DNA of 64,000 nt from positions 310,771-374,770 of the forward strand of contig NZ_JAPVBH010000005.1 of NCBI RefSeq assembly GCF_026967795.1, in the 5' to 3' direction. The translations under genes and the position numbers were made by a program. This stretch comes from Modestobacter sp. VKM Ac-2986. Its GTDB lineage: Bacteria; Actinomycetota; Actinomycetes; Mycobacteriales; Geodermatophilaceae. Below, piece by piece: positions 9,967 to 17,556 of the stretch. Each line of letters opens with the position of its first letter. Within the stretch, counting starts at the first letter, position 1. Under the pieces are notes generated by a model, which was not told where the DNA came from, searched no databases, and worked only from the letters and a program-made list of their open reading frames with translations.

Positions 9967-11307
9967 GTGACGCCGGTGGACCCGGTGGAGCCGGGTGGGC
10001 CGGTCGAGGAGCCACAGCCGCCGCGCCGCCGCGGCTGGGCGCTGGACACCACGCCGCTGCGCAACCGCGCCTTCCGCCGGGTGTTCGGCGGGGTCGCGGT
10101 CACCATGCTCGGCCAGCAGATGACGCTGGTCGCCGTCCCGTACCAGGTCTACGAGCTGACCGGCTCGTCGCTGATGGTCGGGCTGACGTCGGTGGTCGCG
10201 CTGGTGCCGCTGGTGGTGTTCGGCCTGCTCGGCGGGGCGATCGCCGACGCGATGGACCGCCGCCGGCTCATGATCATCACGTCGGTGGGCGCGGCGGTGA
10301 CCAGCGCACTGCTCGCGGTGCAGGCGCTGCTGCCCGGCGACGGCCACCTCAGCGTGCTGTGGCTGCTGGCTGCCGCCGTGTCGGCGTTCGCCGCGGTCAA
10401 CCAGCCCGCCCGCAGCGCGGTGATCCCGGCGATCGTCGGGCCGGACGACGTCGCGGCGGCCAACGCGCTGGCGATGACCGTGCGCTCGGCCGGGGTGATC
10501 GTCGGGCCGTTGCTGGCGGGGCTGCTCATCGGCCTCGGTGACCTGTCGATCCTCTACACCGTCGACGCGATCGGCTTCCTGCTCGCCGTCCTGCTGCTGC
10601 GCGGCCTCCCGCCGCTGCCGCCGGCCGGGGTCTCCGGGCCGTTGCGGCCGGGCGCCGCCGTCCGCGGGGTGGGGGAGGGGTTCTCCTTCCTGCGCACCCA
10701 GCCGGTGCTGCTGATGACCTTCGTCGTCGACGTCATCGCGATGCTGTTCGCCTGGCCGCAGGCGGTGTTCCCGGAGCTGTCGCAGACGACGTACGCGGGC
10801 AACGCCAACAGCCTCGGCTGGCTGTTCGCCGGGGTCTCGATCGGCTCGCTGCTGATGGGCCTGACGTCGGGCTGGGTCAGCCGGGTCGACCGGCAGGGTG
10901 CGGTGGTGCTGGCCGCGATCGCGGTGTGGGGCGTGGCGATCATCGGGTTCGGGCTGGCCTCGACGCTGTGGGTGGCGGTGCTGTGCCTGGCCGTCGCCGG
11001 TGCCGGTGACATGGTCAGCGCGGTGTTGCGCTCCTCGATGCTGCAGACCGCAGCCCCGGACGAGATGCGCGGGCGGATGCAGGGCGTGTTCATCGTGGTC
11101 GTCGCCGGTGGCCCGCGGCTGGGCGACCTGCGCGCCGGGGTGATGGCCAGCAGCGTCGGCGTCAGCGCGGCGATGTGGTCCGGCGGCATCGTGATCGTCG
11201 TGGCGATGGCGGTCGTCGCGGTCGCCGTCCCGTCGTTCTGGCTGTTCCGCGCCTCCCAGGCCGACGACCTCGCCGACGCCGCCCGCAAGCGGATGTCCGC
11301 CGGCTGA
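9967..11307 (+). CDS. MFS exporter (EntS/MFS_3 type)
   Basis: 446 aa. A soluble Pro/Glu-rich start is followed by about 12 hydrophobic helices. MFS_3-type features: PLRNRAFRRVFGGVAVTMLGQQMTLVAVPYQVYELTGSS at the N-terminus (the first part of TM1 and TM2), the inter-helix GGAIADAMDRRRLMI motif A, QPARSAVIPAIVGPDDVAAANAL, and APDEMRGRMQGVF in the C-terminal half. Such proteins export siderophores or drugs; no biosynthetic cluster is adjacent, so the substrate is unknown. GTG start chosen as the last one before the conserved region; the region 9890-9966 is mostly hairpin repeat. Confidence 0.88.
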   Translation: MTPVDPVEPGGPVEEPQPPRRRGWALDTTPLRNRAFRRVFGGVAVTMLGQQMTLVAVPYQVYELTGSSLMVGLTSVVALVPLVVFGLLGGAIADAMDRRRLMIITSVGAAVTSALLAVQALLPGDGHLSVLWLLAAAVSAFAAVNQPARSAVIPAIVGPDDVAAANALAMTVRSAGVIVGPLLAGLLIGLGDLSILYTVDAIGFLLAVLLLRGLPPLPPAGVSGPLRPGAAVRGVGEGFSFLRTQPVLLMTFVVDVIAMLFAWPQAVFPELSQTTYAGNANSLGWLFAGVSIGSLLMGLTSGWVSRVDRQGAVVLAAIAVWGVAIIGFGLASTLWVAVLCLAVAGAGDMVSAVLRSSMLQTAAPDEMRGRMQGVFIVVVAGGPRLGDLRAGVMASSVGVSAAMWSGGIVIVVAMAVVAVAVPSFWLFRASQADDLADAARKRMSAG

Positions 11308-11346
11308 CCGCCCCCGTTCCGGCCGGCCGGGCCCTACCCTGCCGGG

Positions 11347-12126
11347 GTGCCCGTGGACGCTGCTCGGTGGGACGTCGCCGACGACTTCGACGGTGCGGAC
11401 CTCGACCTGGCCGTCTGGGTGCCGCACTACCTGCCCGCCTGGAGCTCGCGGGCGGAGACCGCAGCCACCTACGAGCTCCGGGACTCCTGCCTGCACCTGT
11501 CCGTCCCACCGGGGCAGGGCCTGTGGTGCGGCGGGGACCACCGGCCGGCGATGCGCGTCTCCGGCGTCCAGTCGGGCAACGCGTCCGGGCCGGTCGGCAG
11601 CACGGTGGGGCAGCAGCCGTACCGCGAGGGCCTCGTCGTCCGGGAGGAGCAGCCACCGCAGTGGGGCTGGACGCCGCGCGGCGGGCGTCTGGAGATGCGG
11701 GCACGGTTCGTGCTGTCCCCGCGGTCGATGGCCGCGTGGTGGATGGTCGGCCTCGAGGACCGGCCCGAGCGCTCGGCCGAGATCTGCGTCGCCGAGGTGT
11801 TCGGGGACGCCGTGGTGCCGGGCGAGTCGGCTGCCGTGGGGATGGGGCTGCACCCGTTCCGCGACCCGGACGTCGCCGAGGACTTCGCGGCCGTCCGGCT
11901 GCCCCTGGACGTGGCGGAGTTCCACACCTACGGGGTGAGCTGGACGCCCGACCGCACCGACTTCCTGGTGGACGGCCACCGGGTGAGAAGCGCCGCGCGG
12001 CCACCCTGGTACCCGGTGCAGATGATGCTGGCCGTCTTCGACTTCCCGGAGCGGTCGACCGGGGACGACGCCGAGGCCGTGCCCGAGCTCGTCGTCGATT
12101 GGATCGCCGGGGCCGCCACCTCGTGA
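11347..12126 (+). CDS. Glycoside hydrolase family 16-like protein with altered active site
   Basis: 259 aa, no signal peptide. A concanavalin-type fold is suggested by DDFDGADLDLAVWVPHYLPAWSS at the start, GGRLEMRARFVLSP and AAWWMVGLEDRPE in the middle, and EFHTYGVSWTPDRTDFLVDG near the end, all as in GH16. The catalytic ExDxxE box reads EICVAE: both glutamates are kept but the middle aspartate is Cys. The segment VGMGLHPFRDPDVAEDF resembles an actinobacterial subgroup that I recall having this change. Hydrolytic activity is therefore doubtful; beta-glucan binding is an alternative. It lies 39 bp after the MFS gene and 50 bp before glgC. Confidence 0.75.
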   Translation: MPVDAARWDVADDFDGADLDLAVWVPHYLPAWSSRAETAATYELRDSCLHLSVPPGQGLWCGGDHRPAMRVSGVQSGNASGPVGSTVGQQPYREGLVVREEQPPQWGWTPRGGRLEMRARFVLSPRSMAAWWMVGLEDRPERSAEICVAEVFGDAVVPGESAAVGMGLHPFRDPDVAEDFAAVRLPLDVAEFHTYGVSWTPDRTDFLVDGHRVRSAARPPWYPVQMMLAVFDFPERSTGDDAEAVPELVVDWIAGAATS

Positions 12127-12176
12127 CCGGAGCGGGGTCGGCGCATGCACACGGAGCGTGCGGGTAGCGGGAGCCC

Positions 12177-13355
12177 ATGGCGCTCCCGAAGATCCTCGTG
12201 CTCGTGCTCGCCGGTGGCAAGGGCAGCCGCATGCAGCTGCTCACCGAGACCCGGGCCAAGCCCGCGGTGCCCTTCGCCGGTGTGTACCGGCTCATCGACT
12301 TCCCGCTGTCCAACTGCGAGCACTCCGGCATCGCCGACGTCTGGGTGTCGGTGCAGTACCAGCCGCAGTCGGTCAACGAGCACCTGGCCAACGGCCGCCC
12401 GTGGGACCTCGACCGCACCACCGGCGGGCTGATGATGCTGCCGCCGTTCCAGTCCGGCAGCGACCGCGGGGGCTTCACCTCCGGCACCGCCGACGGGCTG
12501 TGGCGCCAGGCGGAGCTGATCCGCGAGTTCGCCCCCGACGCGCTGGTGGTCGTCAGCTCCGACGCCGTCTACAAGCTCGACTACCGCGAGGTCGTCGAGG
12601 GCCACCTGGCCTCCGACGCCGAGGTCACCATGGTCACCACCGAGGTCGCCCCGGACGACGCCAGCCGCTACGGGATCGTCCAGCTCGACGGCGAGCGGGT
12701 CACCGACTACGTCTACAAGCCCGACGAGCCGGCGACGACGACGGCCACCAACGAGGTGTTCGTGTTCACCCCCGGCCCCACGCTCGACCGGCTGGAGCAG
12801 CTGGCCACCGAGGTGGGCGAGGACGGCCTGGAGGACCTCGGCAGCCACCTGCTGCCCGCGCAGACCAAGGACGGCAAGGCCCGCGCCCACCGGTTCGACG
12901 GCTACTGGCGGGACCTGGGCACGATCGAGTCCTACTGGCAGGCGAACCGGGACTTCCTGTCCGCGGAGCCGCCGCTGGACCTGGACGAGGCGGGCTGGCC
13001 GGTGCACACCCGCGGTGGCCGGCACAGCGCCGCCCGGGTGCTGGACGACGGGCAGATCGAGAACAGCCTGCTCTCCGGCGGGACCCGCATCTCCGGGAAC
13101 GTCCGCGGCTCGGTGCTCTCACCCGGCGTGGTCGTGGAGGCCGGGGCCACCGTCACCGACTCGGTGCTGCTGCCCGGCGTCCGGGTGCGAGCCGGCGCGA
13201 CCGTGACCCGCGCGGTGCTCGACGACAACGTGGTGGTCGGCGAGGGCGCGACCGTCGGCGGCGACGGGGACATCACCCTGGTCGGTCGCGAGGCCGAGGT
13301 CGAGGCCGGCGCCACCCTGGCCCCCGGCACGCGCCTCCCCGAGCCCGAGCGCTGA
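12177..13355 (+). CDS. glgC: Glucose-1-phosphate adenylyltransferase-type nucleotidyltransferase
   Basis: 392 aa. The nucleotidyltransferase domain shows ILVLVLAGGKGSRMQLLTE, then RAKPAVPFAGVYRLIDFPLS with NCEHSGIADVWV, and FDGYWRDLGTIESYWQANRDF; a left-handed beta-helix (hexapeptide repeats such as VLSPGVVVEAGATVTDSVLL) covers about residues 290-390. This is the GlgC layout and length (about 400 aa); the usual product is ADP-glucose for glycogen or maltosyl-phosphate synthesis. MQLLTE replaces the common LxPLT, and no other glg gene is nearby, so a different NDP-sugar cannot be excluded. Start ATG at 12177. Confidence 0.85.
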   Translation: MALPKILVLVLAGGKGSRMQLLTETRAKPAVPFAGVYRLIDFPLSNCEHSGIADVWVSVQYQPQSVNEHLANGRPWDLDRTTGGLMMLPPFQSGSDRGGFTSGTADGLWRQAELIREFAPDALVVVSSDAVYKLDYREVVEGHLASDAEVTMVTTEVAPDDASRYGIVQLDGERVTDYVYKPDEPATTTATNEVFVFTPGPTLDRLEQLATEVGEDGLEDLGSHLLPAQTKDGKARAHRFDGYWRDLGTIESYWQANRDFLSAEPPLDLDEAGWPVHTRGGRHSAARVLDDGQIENSLLSGGTRISGNVRGSVLSPGVVVEAGATVTDSVLLPGVRVRAGATVTRAVLDDNVVVGEGATVGGDGDITLVGREAEVEAGATLAPGTRLPEPER

Positions 13356-13530
13356 CCCACCACGGGGGGCGGGGTTGACCACCCCCGCTTCCTCGGTGGG
13401 CGCGTTGTCCGACCCAGCCGGAGCGCGACTCGGCGCTGTGGTCCGGCAGGTCGCTGGCGAGCCGCCGCCGTTGTGCACTCGATGTCGTCTCATCGGCCCG
13501 GAAGCAGCACCGAACGCACAACGGTGGAGC

Positions 13531-13576
13531 CCCTCCTCAGGGGGCGAAAGTGGCCACTTTCGCCCCCTGAGGAGGG
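13531..13576. terminator. Perfect 46-bp palindrome with AGTGGCCACT core
   Basis: Two perfect 23-base arms with no loop; the centre reads AAAGTGGCCACTTT and the outer part CCCTCCTCAGGGGGCG. It sits between convergent glgC and udgX, 3 bp from the udgX stop. Likely a bidirectional terminator. It shares its core with the palindrome at 16538 and a degenerate copy at 24822. Confidence 0.75.
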
Positions 13577-13579
13577 CGG

Positions 13580-14272
13580 TCAGGCGAGGGCGCCGGCGAC
13601 GATCTTGAGGTCGGCCACGAGGGCGTCGTAGGCGGCGGCGCGGGCGTCTTCCGGTGTCCGGAGGATGGCCGAGGGGTGTGCTGTGGCGAGCATCCAGGTC
13701 TGCGCCGGCACCTCCTCCTCGGGCTCGTCGCCGTCGGCGTCGGGCTCGGTCAGCAGGGTGAGCTGGCGGCCCGGCGGCGTCCACGGCAGGAGCTGGCCGC
13801 GCTCCTTGGTGATCTTGAACGACGGCGAGATGAGCGCCTTGGCGGCGACCGCGCCGAGGCAGACGACGATCTCCGGCTGCAGGACGGCGAACTCCGCTTC
13901 CAACCACGGCTTGCAGGCCCGGATGTGCTCGGCACCCGGGGACTGGTGGATGCGGCGCTTCGGCGTGGGCGTGAAGCGGAAGTGCTTGACCGAGTTGGTG
14001 ATGTAGGCGTCCCGGCGGTCGATCGCAGCGTCGCCCAGCGCGCGGTCCAGCAGCTTGCCGGCCGGGCCGACGAAGGGCTCGCCCGCGCGGTCCTCCTGGT
14101 CGCCGGGCTGCTCGCCGACGAAGACGATCCGGGCGGTTTCCGGGCCCTCGCCGAACACGGTCTGGGTGGCCGGCTCCCACAGTTCGCAGGCGCGGCAGCC
14201 GGCGGCGGCCTCGCGGAGGCCGGCCAGACCGACACCGGTGGGCGGCTGGGCCGGGTGGTTCTCGGTGCTCAT
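13580..14272 (-). CDS. udgX: UdgX family uracil-DNA binding protein / glycosylase
   Basis: 230 aa from the ATG at 14272. Family 4-like UDG fold with motif A GEQPGDQED (from Gly53) and GEPFVGPAGKLLDRAL. The R-loop KRRIHQ places a His at residue 109, the position of the histidine that becomes covalently linked to abasic DNA after uracil excision in Mycobacterium smegmatis UdgX. Iron-sulphur cysteines are visible (Cys26, Cys29, the later IRACKPW and EIVVCLG). The C-terminal motif is ATAHPSAILR. An Asp/Glu-rich insert (EPDADGDEPEEEVP) precedes it. Expected role: suicide-type uracil-DNA repair in the cytoplasm. Monocistronic and convergent with glgC. Confidence 0.92.
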   Translation of the reverse strand: MSTENHPAQPPTGVGLAGLREAAAGCRACELWEPATQTVFGEGPETARIVFVGEQPGDQEDRAGEPFVGPAGKLLDRALGDAAIDRRDAYITNSVKHFRFTPTPKRRIHQSPGAEHIRACKPWLEAEFAVLQPEIVVCLGAVAAKALISPSFKITKERGQLLPWTPPGRQLTLLTEPDADGDEPEEEVPAQTWMLATAHPSAILRTPEDARAAAYDALVADLKIVAGALA

Positions 14273-14415
14273 GGGTCGATGACACAGGACGTCGTGCCGG
14301 TCCGCAGTGTGGAGCGCGACCCGCAGGGAGTCGTTGTCACTTGACGAGTTGGAAAGTGGTGCGACAGTCTCAGCTCGTCGGAGCAGGGTCCGCACGTCGA
14401 CGAAGCGGGGGAGCA

Positions 14416-15324
14416 GTGCTCGAGATCGACGGCCTGGTCAAGGCCTACGGCAGCAACCAGGTGCTCAAGGGGGTGTCCTTCTCCGTCGCGCCCGGGCAGA
14501 TGTTCGGCTTCTGCGGCTCCAACGGCGCCGGGAAGACGACCACGATGCGCATCGCGATGGGCCTGGCCCGGGCCGACGCCGGCGAGGTGCGCTGGACCGG
14601 CCGTCCGGTCGACGACGCCGTCCGCCGGCGGATCGGCTACATGCCGGAGGAGCGCGGGCTCTACCCGAAGATGAAGGTCGGTGAGCAGCTCACCTACTTC
14701 GCCCGCCTGCACGGCATGGACGCCGCCCCCGCCGCCCGCGCCGCCGAGCACTGGGCCGAGCGCCTGGGCCTGGGCGAGCGCCGCAACGACAAGGTGGAGA
14801 AGCTGTCGCTGGGCAACCAGCAGCGTGTGCAGTTGGCCGCCGCGCTGGTCAGCGAGCCCGACGTGCTGATCCTCGACGAGCCGTTCTCCGGGCTGGACCC
14901 GGTCGGCGTCGACTCCCTCGCCGAGGCGCTGCTCGACCAGTGCCGCCGTGGCGTGCCGGTCGTGTTCTCCAGCCACCAGCTCGACCTCGTCGAGCGGCTC
15001 TGCGACGCCGTCGGCATCCTGGCCCGCGGCTCGATCGTGGCCAGCGGCACCGTCGACGAGCTGCGCTCGGGTGCCGTCGGCCGGCAGCTGCGGGTCGTCG
15101 CCCCCGACGCACCCGACGACTGGGCCGCCGCCCTGCCCGGGGTCCGGGTCGTCTCCGCGCAGCGCGGTGACACGGTGCTCGAGCTCGCCCCGGGCGCCGA
15201 CGACCAGCAGGTCCTCGCCGCCGCGCTGGCCACGGGCCGGGTGGCCCACTTCGCCTGGCGCGAGCCCACGCTCGTCGAGCTGTTCCGCGACGCCGTCACG
15301 GCCACCCCGGCGGTGGCGGCGTGA
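14416..15324 (+). CDS. ABC transporter ATP-binding protein (ABC-2 / NatA type)
   Basis: 302 aa from GTG 14416. Walker A GSNGAGKTTTM, signature LSLGNQQRVQLAAAL (LSxGQ-like, with N), Walker B VLILDEPFSGLDP and the switch histidine in SSHQLDL are all present, so it should hydrolyse ATP. A C-terminal extension of about 80 residues after the NBD matches the NatA/CcmA family with a DUF4162-like tail (LVELFRDAV). The stop overlaps the permease start by 4 bp (GTGA). Together they form an ABC-2 exporter of unknown substrate (NatAB-like sodium export or a drug efflux role are possible). Confidence 0.93.
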   Translation: MLEIDGLVKAYGSNQVLKGVSFSVAPGQMFGFCGSNGAGKTTTMRIAMGLARADAGEVRWTGRPVDDAVRRRIGYMPEERGLYPKMKVGEQLTYFARLHGMDAAPAARAAEHWAERLGLGERRNDKVEKLSLGNQQRVQLAAALVSEPDVLILDEPFSGLDPVGVDSLAEALLDQCRRGVPVVFSSHQLDLVERLCDAVGILARGSIVASGTVDELRSGAVGRQLRVVAPDAPDDWAAALPGVRVVSAQRGDTVLELAPGADDQQVLAAALATGRVAHFAWREPTLVELFRDAVTATPAVAA

Positions 15325-16526
15325 GCGCCCCGGCCCCCGCGCACTCCGACGTGACGCCGAACAGCCCGGCCCGGATGGTCCGGCTGGTCGCCGGCCGGGA
15401 GATTTCCACGCGCATCCGGGACAAGGGGTTCCTGGTCGGCTCCGCCGTCCTCGTCCTGCTCATCCTGGGCATGCTGGTCTTCCAGGTGGCCATCAACAGC
15501 GGCACCGACACCACCCGGGTCGCCGTCGTCGGCGGGGACGCCGCGGTCAGCGAGGCGCTGCGGGCCCAGGGCGACGCCCTGGGCACCGAGGTCGAGGTCG
15601 TCGACTATGACGACGAGGGCGCCGCCCGCACCGCGGTCCAGGACGGCGAGGTCGAGGGCGCCCTGCTCAGCCCGTCCGGCGTCCAGCCCGAACTGCTCGT
15701 GGAGAGCGGCGGCGGCCAGGTCGAGACGCTGGTGCAGGGCGCGGTGCAGGGGCTGGCGCTGGACCGGCAGCTGTCCGACGCGGGGGTGCAGCTCGAGGCG
15801 CCACCGGAGGTCGAGGTCGTGGCGCTGGACCCCGACGCGGACGCCGACCTGGAGGCGGCGATCGTGGCGCTCGTCGGTGTGGTGGTGCTCTACAGCCTGC
15901 TGCTGCTGTTCGGTCAGTTCGTCGCCCAGGGCGTGGTCGAGGAGAAGTCCAGCCGGGTCGTCGAGCTGCTGCTGGCGACGATGAAGCCCTGGCAGCTGCT
16001 GTCCGGGAAGATCATCGGGCTGGGGCTGCTCGGCCTGGCGCAGATGCTGGTCATCGCGGTGATCGGGGTGGCCGGCGCGCTGGCCTTCGACGTCGTCGAG
16101 CTGCCTGGCCGGCTCATCGGCACCGTGCTCACCGTGGTGGCCTGGTTCGTCCTCGGCTACGCCTTCTACGCCGCGATCTTCGCCGCCGCGGCATCGCTGG
16201 TGAGCCGGCAGGAGGACCTCGGCAGCGTGCTCACCCCGGCCACGCTGCTGCCGGTCGTCGGGCTGGTCATCGCGCTGCAGGCCGCCCAGGACCCGACCAG
16301 CACCCTGGCCCGCGTGACGTCCTTCGTCCCCGGCCTCTCCCCGATGGTGATGGCCGTGCGCCAGGCCGCCGGTGAGGCCGCGCTGTGGGAGGTCGCGGTG
16401 GCCGTGCTGATCATGCTGGTCTCGATCGCGGTGATCGTGCGGGTCGGTGGCCGCATCTACGCCGGCGCGCTGCTGCGCACCGGCGGCAAGGTCAAGCTCC
16501 GCGACGCCCTCCGCGCGGAGAGCTGA
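15321..16526 (+). CDS. ABC-2 type transporter permease (NatB type)
   Basis: 401 aa. TM1 at about residues 34-55 (KGFLVGSAVLVLLILGMLVF) is followed by a large extracytoplasmic domain to about residue 175, then five or six helices. The cytoplasmic VVEEKSSRVVELLLATMKPW motif marks ABC-2 permeases of the NatB/YhaP group. It starts at a GTG overlapping the ATPase stop, so the two are translationally coupled. The large extracytoplasmic loop is usual for the family. Substrate unknown. Confidence 0.92.
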   Translation: MSAPAPAHSDVTPNSPARMVRLVAGREISTRIRDKGFLVGSAVLVLLILGMLVFQVAINSGTDTTRVAVVGGDAAVSEALRAQGDALGTEVEVVDYDDEGAARTAVQDGEVEGALLSPSGVQPELLVESGGGQVETLVQGAVQGLALDRQLSDAGVQLEAPPEVEVVALDPDADADLEAAIVALVGVVVLYSLLLLFGQFVAQGVVEEKSSRVVELLLATMKPWQLLSGKIIGLGLLGLAQMLVIAVIGVAGALAFDVVELPGRLIGTVLTVVAWFVLGYAFYAAIFAAAASLVSRQEDLGSVLTPATLLPVVGLVIALQAAQDPTSTLARVTSFVPGLSPMVMAVRQAAGEAALWEVAVAVLIMLVSIAVIVRVGGRIYAGALLRTGGKVKLRDALRAES

Positions 16527-16537
16527 CGGGACCCCGC

Positions 16538-16577
16538 GCGTCCGAGGGCAGAAGTGGCCACTTCTGCCCTCGGACGC
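16538..16577. terminator. Perfect 40-bp palindrome with AGTGGCCACT core
   Basis: Two perfect 20-base arms without a loop; centre GAAGTGGCCACTTC, outer part GCGTCCGAGGGCA. Lies between the convergent ABC permease and SMP-30 genes, 11 bp and 6 bp from their ends. Probable bidirectional terminator, same class as 13531-13576. Confidence 0.75.
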
Positions 16578-16583
16578 ACCGCG

Positions 16584-17501
16584 TCAGAGCTGGGACAGCG
16601 CCCCGAGCGGGCCGCGGTAGGGGCGGGCGCCGGGGCCGGTCACCCCGGTGCGCACGGTGAACAGCTTCCCGGCGTCGGGCTGGGCCGCCCTCGCCTCGTC
16701 GCTCATGCCGTGCACCGAGGTGCTGATCACCAGTAGGTCGCCGCTGAACGCGCAGCTGGTGGTGTTCTGCGCGTCGACGTCGACCACGGTCAGCAGCTCG
16801 CCGGTGGGGGAGTAGCGCCGCACCTGCGCCCCGCCCCACAGCGCCGTCCAGAGGCAGCCCTCGTCGTCCACGGTGAGGCCGTCGGCGACGCCGTCCGGGT
16901 CCTCGCTGAAGTCCAACAGCACGCGGCGATCCGTCATCGCGCCGGAGTCCAGGTCGTAGTCGAAGGCCCAGACGCTGGTCTGACCGGAGTCCGACAGGTA
17001 CATCGTGCGGTCGTCGGGCGACCAGCCGATGCCGTTGGAGACGGTCAGCCCGTCGAGCACGGTGCGCACGGTGCCGTCGAGGTCGAGCCGGTAGAGGGTG
17101 CCGCCACCGGGCCGCTCGTCGAAGGCCATCGTGCCGCCGAAGAACCGGCCGGCCCGGTCGCAGGCGCCGTCGTTCATCCGGGTGCCGCCGGTCTCCTCCG
17201 AGCCGCCCTCGTCGGTCAGCTCGATGAGCACGTGCGCCTCGCCGTCCTCGGAGAGCCGGCTGACCCCCGCGCCGGCGCCGAGCAGCCACCCGCCGGCGGC
17301 TGCGGGGACGACGAACCCGACGGTGTCACCGCCCCGGTGGGACGCCAGGTCGAGGACGTCGTCGCCGGAGACGCGGCCGCGGCGGACCTGCCCCTGCGTG
17401 ATGTCCACCCACACCAGCTCGGACCGGGCGGCGTCCCAGATCGGGCCCTCCCCGTGCTCGGCGGGGGAGGCGCTGGCCGGGGTCGCAGTCAGTCGGATCA
17501 C
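16584..17501 (-). CDS. SMP-30/gluconolactonase/LRE family protein
   Basis: 305 aa from GTG 17501; the upstream ATG (17508) is followed at once by a stop. Six-bladed propeller of the SMP-30 family: [17 protein letters not shown], the metal and active-site loop [40 protein letters not shown] with the expected Asn-Gly and Asp-Ser, and [19 protein letters not shown]. These enzymes hydrolyse sugar lactones with a divalent metal. No sugar dehydrogenase is adjacent, so the substrate is open. Divergent from ppc with only 55 bp between starts. Confidence 0.9.
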   Translation of the reverse strand: MIRLTATPASASPAEHGEGPIWDAARSELVWVDITQGQVRRGRVSGDDVLDLASHRGGDTVGFVVPAAAGGWLLGAGAGVSRLSEDGEAHVLIELTDEGGSEETGGTRMNDGACDRAGRFFGGTMAFDERPGGGTLYRLDLDGTVRTVLDGLTVSNGIGWSPDDRTMYLSDSGQTSVWAFDYDLDSGAMTDRRVLLDFSEDPDGVADGLTVDDEGCLWTALWGGAQVRRYSPTGELLTVVDVDAQNTTSCAFSGDLLVISTSVHGMSDEARAAQPDAGKLFTVRTGVTGPGARPYRGPLGALSQL

Positions 17502-17556
17502 CCGCCCATGGTCCCCAGGCAACCGGGGTGTCACACGCACCCCCGATACTGCGCAT

